From: Plantago major
Taxonomy: Eukaryota > Streptophyta > Magnoliopsida > Lamiales > Plantaginaceae
Assembly (NCBI GenBank): GCA_026545765.1
Contig: JAIFAC010000432.1
Location: forward strand, 39,647 to 103,646
DNA length: 64,000 nt
Direction: 5' to 3'
In this document: positions 9,942 to 22,654 of the stretch, piece by piece
How the letters are laid out: each line of letters starts with the position of its first letter
Numbering within the stretch: position 1 is the first letter of the stretch
Notes under the pieces: model-generated
The model's input: the letters and a program-made list of their open reading frames with translations, nothing else
What the model was told of the DNA's origin: nothing
Database searches by the model: none
Translations under genes and position numbers: made by a program

Positions 9942-12273
9942 ATGGGTTCAACTAGTTCGAAGATGGCTTTGGACTTTTTGAGCATTGCCCTTTCTCATGT
10001 TCTCCATCAATCCCTGCTGAAGGAGAAGCATACTCGAACATACATCAACCGAAAGCGTGAGAAGTGGCATGAGTCCATGGTCGAGGACTACTTGGAGAAA
10101 TGCATGTACTGCCAAGCAATTCCTCAGGAGATTCAAAATGACTCGTCCATTGTTCTTGATGATGGTCGTGGCGTGTGCATATGATCCATTACTTCTAGCG
10201 GTGAGATGCTCTCGGTGAGAGCGACTATTAAACTTGTAGAAATGCTCCGCAGCGATGAGAATGCTTGCATATTGTGTAGCCACTGATGTCGTCGACGAGT
10301 ACACACGATGTAGTGAGACTTTTGCATTCATTGTTTTACATAAGTTTTGTGATTCCGTTCTTCCAGTTTTTGGTCCAAGATAAATGCGGCGGGCCTATAC
10401 GATGAAGACATCAAGCAGCTTCTCGCCATCAATACCCGAAGAGGTTTTCCTGGAATGCTTGGCTCCATCAATTGTATGCATTGGAATGGAAGAACTACCC
10501 TTTGGCATGGAAAGGTCAGTACCAAGGCAAGAGTGGTTCCCCGACGCTAGTGCTAGAAGTTGTTGCATCACACGACACTTGGATCTGACATTCATTTTTT
10601 GGAGTTTCTGGTAAGTTCAATGATCTTAATGCTGTTCGCTGTTCACCAGTATTCGATGATCTACTCAATGGAATTGCGCCTCACGTTGTTAGGAATATCT
10701 GTTAGTATTTTGATCACTCATCACATGTTCTTATCTTAGCCATAAAGGTGATTAAGTACTCTTGGTTCACTTGAACATTGTAAAAGAGGAAATCACTGAG
10801 TATGATAGTCTAGTAAATCTTGTATTAGGATTATAGGTCTCGAGTGTAATTTTATTTCGGAAGACCATGAAGATCAATCCTAGCAATGGAGCTTATCTGA
10901 AGATTAGAAGACTGGAGATTGCACAAGATTTATGAAGATATCAAGGTCTAACTCAGAAAGACTATGTCCTTAATCCTTTCTTAAGTGTATTTACTTACTT
11001 TTGAAATATGATTCTGGACATATGACATCATGAGTATGGAGCATGCAAGCCATCCGAAAGGCTCATGTATCCGTTGAAGACTACAGGACAAGAAATAATA
11101 CAAGTGCATTAATTGCATCGGCAGAAAAGCCGCTGAAGCACAGTTCTCTCTGAGACATGAGACAAGGACTTCTGAGTACTCATTTCAAGATAAGTATGGA
11201 CTGAATTTGAATTGTGTCTAACGGATATCATTCAACGACTCTCAAATTCATCTATAAATATCACATACTTAGATTACGAAATCTGACATACCTTAGAGCG
11301 CTCTATCTTGCAAACTTACCATCAAGCAAAGTATTCTCTCAAGCACTCTACTACCCTTTACGAAAGCTTTACATTTCTTGAAGAATCACTAGTAGTTCTA
11401 AGTTGACCTGATCCTTAACAAGAGATTGTTATTCGTGAAAGAGTTGAACTATCAGATATCCTTTCTGAAGCTCATTCTCTAGAACGGACATCAATTACTT
11501 GGGTCGATGAAACAAGCGCCATCCTTTGAACAAGTGTATTAAGTAGTCTTGTTCTATTAGGCTCTCTGAAAACATAATGGAAAGTTATCGAGAAGCCTCT
11601 CGACAAACCTTATAACCAACACCATCGAGGCATGGAGTAGAGGAAGTACTTGATTTGGGAAATCGAGGAATAACTCAAGCTATCTGAGTAGAGGAAGTAC
11701 TTAGCTCTAGGGTTGGGGAATAACAGAGAACATTTGGTTGGGAACCATTTGTTTAGGAATCTTAGAATAGGATTATTGTAAGGTGAACTCGATTATACAT
11801 TCTAGTGAATTCTAGGTCTCGAGAAAGGCCGAAGTGGATTAGTTGGAGGATGGCGCCACCTCCGGATACCACTATACTTGTTGTGTCATTTACCTTTACG
11901 TATTTACATTTCGAAAGCACACACACATACTTATTGTTTACGCACTTACCTATCTTGAAGTCTTCCTTTTCTGAATTTAAGTATCGAAACCCCGATTTCG
12001 AAGCTGTTTATCGACAAAAGTTTTAAAGACTATTCACCCCCTAGTCTATTACTTTGCCGTTATCTGGACCAACACACGTTTTGTCATAATTCGCAACCCA
12101 GCATTGGCCCATACCATACCATTGCTTTGTAAGATTATGAATACATGTATTTTTCTACATAACATGATCGTTGAGTATGAAAGACATACTTATATCAACG
12201 CCAAAACGTACGAGAAGTATGTCAAAGAATTCAACAAAGATACTCTACTTGAAGTCGAAGATGATATGTTTTG
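9942..12273 (+). pseudogene. PIF/Harbinger-type transposase (HARBI1-like nuclease), broken
   Basis: The start is ATG at 9942 (MGSTSSKMALDFLSIALSH). HTRTYINRKREKWHESMVEDYL at residues 30-51 is the typical N-terminus of plant Harbinger nucleases. After frame breaks come the helix motif RMLAYCVATDVVDEYTR (10250-10305) and RRGFPGMLGSINCMHWNGR (10438-10500), which contains the first catalytic Asp region (here Asn in place of Asp). A further piece runs to 10680. A solo Copia LTR (10687-12074) then splits the gene. After it, a frame at 12134-12273 gives CIFLHNMIVEYERHTY, matching the conserved C-terminal helix. The middle (second Asp and Glu region) is missing. The 5' UTR lies beyond the Gypsy insertion. 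Confidence 0.85.
10687..12074 (+). repeat. Solo LTR of the Copia family, with target duplication CACGT
   Basis: It begins tgttaggaat and ends ggaccaaca, and is alignable throughout with the LTRs at 18456 and 32384. It is flanked by a perfect 5-bp direct repeat, cacgt at 10682-10686 and 12075-12079. There is no internal region, so it is a solo LTR left by LTR-LTR recombination. A TATA box (tctataaata) lies at 11251-11260. At 1388 bp it is shorter and more diverged than the other LTRs. Confidence 0.93.
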
Positions 12274-13914
12274 AAAGTGCAGACTTTAGCTAAGTATTGG
12301 TGCAATATTAACCTGACTTAATTAGTATTGTGACAATATGTTTGTATGTTGGACTTTCTATTTATGGATTTTGCATTACTTCACTTTGATATAGTTTCAC
12401 GATTTTGGTTTAGTCATAGCAGGTTTAACAGGTTCAAATATCTTATGGAGAAGAACTCTTGGAGTTTGCATACTAGAAGATATTGAAGAAGGAAATGAAT
12501 TAGAATCCTACTCGAAGAAGGATTCTATTTAAAGAAGGAATTCTATTCAAAGAAGGACTCGACTTCTATTCAAAGAAGGACTCGACTTCTATTTAAAGAA
12601 GGATTCTGGATGGTAGAAGATATCGAAGAAGGATAGGAATAAGGATTCTAATCGAAGAAGTTTTCTACTTATCGAAGAATACTTGTATTCCTACAAGGTT
12701 TCTCAATGCATGGAAGACTGAGAAGAACTAAGAGAAGAACATGGTGATCGACATGATCAAGATCTTCAATGTACAAAGGACTCCAGATTGATTTGGTTAA
12801 GGAGTTTGAGTTGCATGATAAGTTCGAGTTTGATTAGGACAGGAAACCTGTGCAAATTAGGTTTCGGGGAGTTGCTATTCTCTTGGACTATATAAGTTGG
12901 AGTTGGAGTATATCATTAATAATTTGTAAAGATATGGAGAGCTTAAGAGAAGAACGTTAAGAAGAGTTTTGAAGCTACAAGATCTAAGTTTATCGAAGAG
13001 ATAATTTAGGAGATTTTGTAAGAGAATCTTCTAAAGAGATAATACCTAGATTTCTTGATATCTAAATGATGCAATCTAATGTAGATGGAGTTCTGGATGC
13101 TTTGGGTGCGTGGACACACTATATATACAGTCTGAAGTTCATCAAAACGAAGATGTGAGAATCGAGCAGAACGTCAGTATTATCACAACATCTCACGTTA
13201 TTGTTCTAGACAAGCTTTTTACGCTTATATACTTATTCTCTAGTAGCTTGTATAGAATCTCTTTTACTAAGCTTTTATTTAGTAATCTCTTTCTTTTGAT
13301 GTAAGAGATCTAGCGTCGAATTGGTGGTCCGATTCAAGTTGCTTAATGTTTTGATATTCTAGATCATAGGATTATTGTCTAGATATCTTTGTATAAATCT
13401 ATTATATTTTATAGTGGATATTTCGCCTGTGGCTCGGCAGATTATTTATAATCCGCTAGAAATTATTTAATTTGTGTCTTGTTTCTTTACATTCTGCTGT
13501 TTAGACTCTAAGATAGTTTTCAGATATTGGTTTTGAGTATTGCTACAATGCATGTTTACAATATATGTATTTTGCACTAAGTCCCGATCCGTGCACTTAC
13601 ATGTTTGATAACATTCGATTCACACATTGACCATCGGTGATGAACTCCATAGAAGGATACATGGCGAACAAAACACAAATGCACAATAAGCTCACTCACT
13701 TTGCTCTGCAGAAGGATTTGATCGAACACATTTATAGGAAAACCTTCTGAATTATATTGTAATTGTAGTTGTTTTTCGACTTTCTGTTGTATTCGTACTT
13801 TCTGTTGTTTGAATTTGCTATTCGATTTAAATAAAAGCATCATTTTCTATTCCAAATCTTCATTACAATTCAATATTCTAACTAATATAACTATTATAAT
13901 TTTTTTTTAAATAG
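12274..13914. other. Non-coding part of Harbinger copy 1, with a possible solo LTR
   Basis: No gene is seen. The stretch from about 12352 to 13555 has LTR-like features: a TG start (tgttggactttc), a TATA box (ctatataag, near 12891), a pyrimidine/purine-biased leader and a CA-type end. I could not find a clean target duplication, so the solo-LTR call is tentative. Confidence 0.3.
12480..12670 (+). repeat. Short GAAGAAGGA-based tandem repeat
   Basis: Units built on aaagaaggactcgacttcta (about 24 bp) and aagaaggattctattt repeat with small changes. Two adjacent 24-bp copies (about 12552-12600) are nearly identical. Confidence 0.6.
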
Positions 13915-14016
13915 CCACGGCCGCTCCCACGACCTCTCCCACAGTGGGCGACCATCGGTCGTGGACGAAGTCGCCCGACAACTCGACCAAAACCAGGTCG
14001 CTCACAGTGGACGGTC
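13915..14016 (-). repeat. Right terminus of PIF/Harbinger element 1
   Basis: Read inward on the minus strand the end is GACCGTCCACTGTGAGCGAC, a match to the left end of element 2 (GACCGCCCACTGTGGGGCGA at 14718). It is followed on the plus strand by TTA (14017-14019), the target duplication type of PIF/Harbinger. Sub-terminal repeats of CCCACAGTGGGCG type lie just inside. Confidence 0.7.
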
Positions 14017-14019
14017 TTA

Positions 14020-14714
14020 GTTGGAGTAACTAAAAAAATGAATAATGGATGATCCAGCTGTATATTTGCAAATTATGAAAGAATGAATAATGAATTATGC
14101 ATCTACAGACCTTGAATTCAAATCAATGAATTATGAATGATATATCTACAACTAATTGATATGTTATACTAGCTCTCTCCTTGTCAGTAGTATATAAAAC
14201 TATGACTCTAATCCACTATATAGTAGTACTACTACACTACTACTGCACCCTACACAAATTAAAGCCTAGCTCTTCAAACAAAATAAGCACTAGTTATATT
14301 CGTATATATCTAGTACTAAAACAGATTCAAGAAAAACCAAATGATGGCCAGTTTTTTAATACTATCATTCATGATCACTTTGATTATCTTTTTTGGCACT
14401 GAAAATTTGATTGTTTAATCCAAAGTTGTGTTCCGACTGATACATATAGACACTGTCTTTACCCCCATTTCACCCTTATAAATAAAAGCATAAATTAAAT
14501 CTCACAAACGGTGCTAGTGCTGGTGAACGAATTTTCATGTCACTAGTCCAAGACTACAAATGTTTATGATAGTTGATTTGCATTGGTGTGTTGTATTAGT
14601 CCACAACTCTGTACAGCCTGACTATATTTATTTAATTTAACATGCAACCATACCGGACACTAACTAATTAAATCCTTTAATAGTTTCCGCATGACATAAC
14701 TATCTTCTTGTATC
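14020..14714. other. AT-rich spacer between two Harbinger ends
   Basis: No gene or RNA is recognised. Short ORFs here have no domain. Confidence 0.4.
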
Positions 14715-14717
14715 TTA

Positions 14718-15290
14718 GACCGCCCACTGTGGGGCGATCGTTGGAGAGAGTCGCGGAGCGGTCCGACCCACTATAGGCGGACCGCTCCCTCGCGACTTTA
14801 GCAGGTGCTGTTTGTGTGGCCCACCCCAAATGGCTATGTCACCAGCCATGAGGCTGGTGATAAGGACCGGACAATTTAAAATGTATTTTCTTATTTTTTT
14901 TTAATTTTAAATTTTAAAAATAAAAAAAAAAACATACCAAAGGACATATTTTTTCGAGTTCTATAAATAGAGACCAATGTTGATATGTTTCTTCACACCT
15001 CAAATTTCACCCTTCTTCCTCTCTTTTAAACTCATCAAAACACTCTAATTAACCTTTGCCACTCTTATTTGCCAACGAAAAATGTCTTCTTCACATCACG
15101 TAGATGCTTTATTTCACGGATATTAGGATCCGACTCACGAATTGAAGGCAATGCTTTCCATCCATGGGTTCAACTAGTTCGGAGATGGCTTTGGACTTTT
15201 TGACCATTGCCCTTTCTCATGTTCTCCATCAATCCCCGCCGAAGGAGAAGCATACTCGAACATATATCAACCGAAAGCGTGAGATTCAGA
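14718..15290 (+). mobile_element. PIF/Harbinger element 2, 5' end only
   Basis: The left terminus GACCGCCCACTGTGGGGCGA follows TTA (14715-14717). A TATA box (tctataaatag, about 14960-14970) and a pyrimidine-rich leader lead to ATG at 15081. That first frame stops after about 15 codons. From the ATG at 15164 the sequence is about 90 percent identical to the start of the transposase at 9942 (MGSTSSEMALDFLTIALSH) up to about 15285, where homology ends abruptly. The rest of the gene is deleted. Confidence 0.75.
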
Positions 15291-16720
15291 ATTAACCTCG
15301 AAAAGGTAGAAAATGTCTTAAGGCCTGTTTGTTTGTGACATAATTGATTGTGGCTTAAAAGCTGGTCAAAGTAAATATAGCTTTTTGGACCCGAATGTAA
15401 TTGTTACACTAACGGGTACCTAGATGAGACTTGTGTATCTAAGCGGGGTATATGTAAATAATAACTAAACTGCATATCTTCAGCCTTCAATCTAAAATAT
15501 AGCGGTTGATCTTTTTTTTAGTTTGGTTTAGTTTCACTAGGTTTTTTTTTTTATAATTCACGGTTAAAATTGGTCTATGAATATAATAATATTTTTCTCG
15601 TGTTGGGCTATATGGACGTCTGAGAAAGTAGGCCCACGTAAAGCCCAAAACTTAGGAGCTAATACTTGGCCCATTAATCTTTCAACAAAGAACATCTGCA
15701 CTTCTACACTACACCAGAGTTTTACCTGCTAGAGTAGAACTAACCACGATTCTCTTGCAAGTTCCGGCATTTGATTGTGGCTTAAGCCATGTCTATCTAA
15801 AAATTTATTAATTTCAATCCAATTTTTTTAATTGTTTTTATATATTATAAATAAATTCAGTTCAGTTTTATTCAATTAAGATAGTTCAGTTCAGATGAAG
15901 AGAACAAAACCTTACTTACTATCTGTCTATCTATATATTATATAGCCTTGGCTGCAAAAAGGAGAGACATACATGTGCAAAATCATGTGGCGTATCTCTT
16001 TGAATTTCATGTAATTTTATTACAAAATTAAATCAAAAGAAAATAGTAATTTAGAAGTTTAATATATATTTTGGTATATTAGCGTATCATAGTTTTATTA
16101 AATCACATATAACTTTATCTGTAAAACTCCGAAAAATATTTTGAACATATATTTGGATTCACCACGACAAGACGAATCCATAGACACCAATCTTATATAT
16201 TATTATTAATTAAATAAATTATTTATATATTAAAATAAAAAATCAAATTGTTAAATGAGATCTATTGGTTGTGTAAATTCTAAAATTGGAAAATAAGTCA
16301 TGGAACATTTTATTCTTTAGAGTGCAATGCACCTTATAACTTCCACTATTTATATTTTTAGTATATTCACTACATATATAGTTTTTATTAAATCATATAA
16401 TTTTATCTGAAACTTGAAAAATATTTTGAACATGTATTTGGATTCATCATGAAATGAATCCATAGACACCAATTATAAGATATAAATTGAAAAAAAAAGT
16501 GTTGAATATTTGAATAGCATAAAATAGAAAAAAGTGTTGAATATTTGAAATTATAGGAGAAGGCTAAAAGAAAAGTTAAAATAGAAAAAATTATTATACA
16601 ATTAAATAAAATTTGATAATCTTTGACTTTTTGGGTTTGTTGTAATTAGTTTCAAACTACATTATAATTTTGGAATCATTTGTAATTGTTTGAAATGTGA
16701 GTACTAATCTAAACAAAAGA
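15291..16720. other. AT-rich intergenic sequence with a diverged direct duplication
   Basis: No gene is seen. A roughly 110-bp segment (about 16080-16196: tttattaaatcacatataac to atccatagacaccaat) recurs at about 16370-16475 with substitutions. This suggests local duplication or two copies of one small repeat. Confidence 0.5.
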
Positions 16721-16724
16721 CCAT

Positions 16725-18455
16725 TTAGCGAGAATTCGATTTTGAAAAATCGATATGGTTAAGTAAGAGATAATTTCAATTTAGGAACTCGATTAGTAAG
16801 CGAACTTTATGAATGGGATAATCAAACTTGGTAACTCGACTCGAAAGTAAAATTGACTTTATGAATGAGATAATTGAGCGTTAGAACTCAATTAATTCCA
16901 AGGTCGAACAAACTATAAGAATGAGATAATTACAACTTGGAAACTCTATTAGGATAATAAACCATATTATATGGGAAAAATACTCTAATGAAGGAATGAT
17001 TCAAACACAGAACTTAATTGAAAGTAAACTCGACTAAAAAAATGAGATAATTCTAACTAGGAAATCAATTAGGTATGACAAATCAACTATAACAACGAGA
17101 TAAAAAATTTTGAAAACTTATAAGTTCGAGCAGTAGCTCAAATTTTAGAATTAGATTGTTCCTACATGGAAGCTCAGCGTGAAAGCAAACAAAATTCTAA
17201 GAATGGGATCATTGCAATTTGAAAACTCGATTTGAAGTTAAAAGCAAGTAAAAAAGGGATAAATCGACTTGAGAACTCTATTTGAATAGTAAACCACACT
17301 ATATGATAAAATTATTGGAAGAAATACATAAATTCCTCAAGAACTCAATTCAAAGAGTAAATTCAAATGGTAAACACACTTTAACAATGAGATAATTTTA
17401 ACTTGGAAATTCAATTCAAATGTTAATCTCAACTTTAAGAATGAAGTAATTCTTAATTGAGAACTCCATTTGAAGGGCAAAACAAGCTGTAAGAATAATA
17501 TAATTCAACTTGGAAACTCGAATGCAAGAATGATCCATGCTATTTGAAAATAATCTAACAATGAGATAATTCGAATTAGGAATTTTGTTCAAACGGTAGA
17601 AATATTCTACAATTGAAATCATTCAAACGTAAAACTATATTAGAAACGTAACACTTTATGTGGTAAAATACTCTAAGAATATGATAATTTCGTTTGAAAA
17701 CTTAAGTCGAGGGGTAAACAAACTCTAAGATTGTTATAATTAAAATTTGGGGACTACATTCGAAGACCAAACCATGCTATATGAAGAACTTATTCAAAGA
17801 AAGGGTACTTCCAACTTATGTACTCAATGATTGGTATTGACTTGGGAACTCTAATGCGAGGATGAACCGTACTATTTGAAAATAATCTAATAATGAGATA
17901 ATTCGAATTAGGAATTTTTTCAAGCAGTAAAAATATTCTGATTGAAATCATTTTAACGTAAAACTATATTAGAAACGTAAGCCACTTTATGTGGTAAAAT
18001 ACTCTAAGAATATGATAATTTCATTTGAGAACTCAAGTAGAGGGGTAAACAAACTCTAAGATTGTTATCATTACAATTTGGGGACTACATTCGATGACTA
18101 AACCATGCTATATGAAGAACTTATTTAAAGAAAGAGTACTTCCAACTTATGGACTCGACTCAATTGGTAGTATATATAAACTCGACTATAAAAATGTGGT
18201 CGATCTAACTTGAAAACTCAAATTGACGAGCAAACCAACTACAAAAATATGATAATTATAACTTGGAGACTATATTTAAAGGTAAATCTCATTATTTGGA
18301 ATAGTTAGTTGCACATTTGGAACTCAGACCAACTCTAATAATGAGGTAATTACAACTTTAGGACTTTATTGAAAGGGTAAACCACAATGTATGGAAATAT
18401 TCTCTAAGAATGAGGTACGTAATTTGAACTTGACAACTAAATTCGATGTATAAAC
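16725..18455 (+). repeat. Degenerate minisatellite, roughly 55-65 bp unit, left part
   Basis: The sequence repeats a loose motif: gagataatt, then aacttggaaactc, then an attcga/gattga stretch, then ggtaaacca, then ctctaagaat. Copies are strongly diverged. A longer duplication with a 332-bp offset is superimposed (for example tatttgaaaataatc at 17541 and 17873). The array is cut by Copia element 1 and resumes at 34019. Confidence 0.75.
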
Positions 18456-20090
18456 TGTTAGATATTTTGTTAGAAATATCTGTTTAGATTTTGATCAGCA
18501 ACATGATGACTTATCTTAGTCTCAGAAAGGTGATTAGTACTCTTGGTTCACTTGAACATTGTAAAAGAGGAAACCCACTAAGTATGATAGTCTAGCTAAT
18601 CTTGTATAGGATGTAGGTCTCAAAATGTAATTTTTATTTTATGAAGAGAAGACCAAGAAGAAGACATCCAAGCAGAAAGCTCAACGACATTGAAGACTTG
18701 AAGAAAATTGCACAAGATTGTTGAATCTGTTGTTCAGATATCTTAGCGGATATCTTAAAGACACGAATAGTTTCAAACAAAGCGTGTCACAAGAGATATC
18801 GAGAAATAAGATACATATCACGAAAACAAGGAAAGTGTCCACGGATATCTATTCTCGAGATACCTTGAGCTTTAACCACGTTTACGAAAAGAAACATATA
18901 TATTGCAAACAAAGTTGTTTCAATAAATACAAGTGGTATCACGAAGAATGAAGATAAGGGCGTCTGAAAGAATCGGATAACACTAGTCTACGATACAAAG
19001 CATAGTTCCGTTGACACTCTGAGGACAAAAGTATAGTCTGATGCATTTAATGCAGACGAGATATGCGAATAAAAGCAGCGGCAACCGAAGAAGACAAAAC
19101 ACCTCTGATCTATACACGATATCGATAATGTGGATACTATTCAAGCGGCACTCAAATTCATCTATAAATATCAACACTTAGGCGACTTGAGAGGACACCT
19201 GAACACCTTGAGCGCATACAAACCTTTGAGCGTCTTACTCTCTCAAAGCGACTTACTTACTCACAAAGCTTTACATTGCGACCAAAGCTTTTGATCTTGA
19301 GTAAACTCTTGAAGTTCTAAGTGTCACGATCCTAAACAAGCAAAGCTATCGTGAAGGAGTTGAATCAAAGATCAACTATAAATTCATTCTCTTGAGCAGA
19401 TATCATAAGACTTAGGTCGATAAAATCGAACAAGATACCATCTGTTGTAAAGTGTATTAAGTAACAGTTCCGAGCTATCGATTAAGCGAAAAGTTATTAA
19501 GGCGCTCATCGACAACTCGAACCAAAACGACACCATAAGCTGGCGTAGATGCGAAGTACTTAGTTTGAAAAATCGGGGAATAACTCGAGGTTATCGAATT
19601 ATAGGAAGTACTTGATTTGGGAAACTAAGGAATAACTCAAGGTTATTGAGTATAGGAAGTACTTAGCTTGGGAAGCTGGAATAACTCGAAAGGTTTACGA
19701 GTATAGGAAGTACTTGGTTGTGAAAGCGAGAACAACTCGGGGGACATTTGGTTGGGAACGATTGTTAAGAATCTTAGAATAGGATTATTGTAAGGAAATC
19801 TCAATTATCATTCTAGTGAATTCTAGGTCTCGATAGACGAAGTGGATTAGTTGGAGGATTATGCCACCTCCGGATACCACTATACTTGCTCATCATTTAC
19901 CTTTACGTATTTATACTTGACCACACACACACTTATTAGCTGTTTACGCACTTATCTTTATTAAGTCTTCCTTTTCGATTCTAAGTATCGGATATCTTTT
20001 GAATATCGAGAAATAGTTATTATCGACAAAAGTTTTAAAAGACTATTCACCCCCCTCTAGTCTTTTACTTTGCCGTTATCTGGACCAACA
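18456..20090 (+). repeat. 5' LTR of Copia copy 1
   Basis: It runs from tgttagatat to tggaccaaca. A TATA box (tctataaata) lies at 19161-19170. Internal short repeats of the type gaataactc...aggaagtacttg occur near 19550-19740. It aligns over its full length with 32384-34013, and many of the differences are at CTG/CAG sites. Confidence 0.95.
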
Positions 20091-20091
20091 A

Positions 20092-20109
20092 GTGGTATCG
20101 AGCGGGAGG
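20092..20109 (+). other. Copia primer binding site (initiator Met tRNA)
   Basis: The sequence gtggtatcgagcgggagg follows the LTR by one base. The normal plant Copia primer site is TGGTATCAGAGC, complementary to the 3' end of initiator tRNA-Met. Here the CAG is read as CG. The second copy shows tatcgggc at the same place. Confidence 0.85.
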
Positions 20110-20202
20110 TTCCTGACCGATACCTTTGAACCTAGATCCCAGATAGGTGAAGGAACTTTGTCAATTTTGAGGACTATTTAATTTGTGTGTTAAGTGTGCG
20201 GT

Positions 20203-21600
20203 ATGTCTCGAGTGATGCACCCGTTCTCAAACCCGGAGAACTACGAAATGGAAAAATAACATGATGCTCCACCTTGAAGCCATAAGTGGCGAGATGATCG
20301 AAGTAATAAAGAATGGTCGATAGTCATTCAACAACTTAAGCAAGTCATGGAGGTTTGAGTGGAAGAGCAGAGATCAAGCGAAGGATCTTCACAAGCAGAT
20401 CGTCGACTAGTGGAAGATCTCTGGTCGAGTTATTCTACGAACAAAGCAGGAGAACTCTGGACATCGAAGATGCCAAGAGGAATCGTCTGGCCAGTCAAGC
20501 TCGTAACATCATCATCGGATCGACACGAGCACATACGATTAAGCGTAGGGTGCTAAAATGGTGAAAGTTACAGTGGCTGATTGAAGAAATTTGTGCGGGC
20601 AGAAAACCGAGGAAAACAAGTTGAAGTTCTAAAGTTGAAATTTCAAAATTTCAAACAAGGTCCCCAGAAACTACTGGAAGAACTTGATTTCGGTTTACCA
20701 CTCTCATGAGTGATATGGCGACACTTAGGAAAGCAATTGATACTCTCGATGCGAGAAGATTAAGACTATTGTCGAAGTCTTAACCTCGGTGGGAGCATAC
20801 TAAATTCTTTTATTTTAACGGTATGCGAATATCACTCGATGGAACTTTCTCTCATCTTACTCTTGTTGACTATGAACTGACACTCGGAGAGAACAAACAA
20901 TGAGCAGGATTTGCGAATGTTGCTCTAGTTACTCGAGGAACTTACGAAAGAAGAAAAGCAAGGAGGAGGCGAGGATGCTCTTGCTGCAAAGAAAATGAGT
21001 AAATTTGTCGAGAAATTGAGAGAAGAAAAGCGAAGAAATGAAAAAGCATCTAGGCTCAAACTATCACCGATACAAAAATATGCAAAGCTCATTTGAACAA
21101 ACCCATTTCGAAAGCATCATGTCTTGAGGAAGCGAAATTGGAAGCGATATCTGTTTCTATTATTGAAACACAGCCACTTCAAGAAGGATTGTCACCCTCG
21201 ACAAACTAAGGGCGGTGACAAGAAAGATAGAAGAATCTTGAGAAGAAGCGAAAGCTTTGTTAGCGAAGAAAGAAAATCCAAATTCAACTGGATGCTCTAG
21301 ACGTTGAGATAGATTCTGAAGATGACAATTCAGATGATTCAACCCTACCATCATCAGAATTATGTGGAGTTACTCATGATATAATCGACTTCGGCCTCAA
21401 GAAGAATGAAATGTGTGGAGTTCTTTGAAATTAGTGGACGGACATCTCAACATAGAAAAGCATCTTATGGTGATGAGGTAACACATACTTCTTGCTACAC
21501 TTATGAAAGTGATGAAGAGGAAATAAAAATCTAGAAAATCTCGGAAAGAACTTGACATCTATGAAAGTGAATTTCTAATGATCAGAGCTAAATGAAAACC
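20203..21600 (+). pseudogene. Copia gag, copy 1 (fragmented)
   Basis: It starts with ATG at 20203. Fragments of a Copia gag are readable in several frames: NYEMEK, MLHLEAISGEMIEVI near 20262-20310, ARNIIIGSTRAHT near 20497-20540, and TLMSDMATLRKAI near 20702-20745. A zinc-knuckle remnant (HFKKDCH) lies at about 21175-21200. Gag forms the particle and binds element RNA. Later acidic and coiled-coil sequence runs to the protease region. The frame changes more than ten times, typically by one base at former CTG/CAG sites. Confidence 0.75.
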
Positions 21601-22654
21601 TTGAAGAAGAAAAGAATTCTCTTGAAAAGGAAAATTCTCAATTAGTTAAAGAATCTGAGAGAAAGGATGCTGAAAATGCATCTCTCAAAGCTCAGATATC
21701 TGAGACTGAAAAGTCACATGAAGAAGCAATGGCAGAGTTATGAAAGAATTATGAAAATCTTCTTTCTAAAAACAAGGAACTCAAGAAGAAAGAACTATCT
21801 TTTCAATCTTATGCCAAAGCTAGTGACACACTTACTAAAGTACAATCTTACTTAAGAGATCCTTCATAAAAGAAAGGAATTGGGCTGAATACACAGACAG
21901 ATTGTTCTATCACTCTGAATAAGAGTAAGGAGAAAAGAACATTTGTAAGTACTCAGCAAGACGGTTCCCATGCAATCTATAGTATCGGTGAAAAGACAAA
22001 GATTGTTGACAAAGGAAAGCGATTCGACTAAACCTTTGTGGGAAAAACAAGTCAAAAACAAAAGCTGTTAGATGCGTCTACGAAAAGAAACACAACGAAA
22101 AGTGTAAACACCACGATGCTATGTCTCTCAAAAGGTAGAATTGCGAGGCGGCAAATTCTCCCATGTCACTTTTACGGAAAGAAATTGGATCGACGAGAGA
22201 CTAGCAAAGGCTGGGAAAAGATCTCGAGATAACTTCAAGTGCTCGAAGCGGTATTGGCTACAAAGGCATCGGAAAACAACTTGCTCATGAGTACAAGCGG
22301 GCGAAGCGATGGTGAAAGCTAGAATTCAAAGCAATTATCATAAGTGGAAGTTAAATCAAGCCTTTGAAAATCTGAATGCAGGGCTAGAAGAAATCGGCAA
22401 GGAAGGCTAAGTTCTTTGAAAAGCAAACTCGAAACTGACAGTGTCTGAAAGCATCATATGGAGCACTAGGAACACCGAGGAAGAAAATAATTCTTACTAA
22501 TGATAACATTCATTCGAAGAATTCCTCCTTACGTTCTGTCGTCAAAAGCTTATTTCAAAGAAATTCATTCAAAATGGATTCCTCTTTGGAAGAACTTTTG
22601 ATTACGGCAGTTCCATCAAAGATATAAGAACCTAATCTCTGTTTCTGTTATGCG

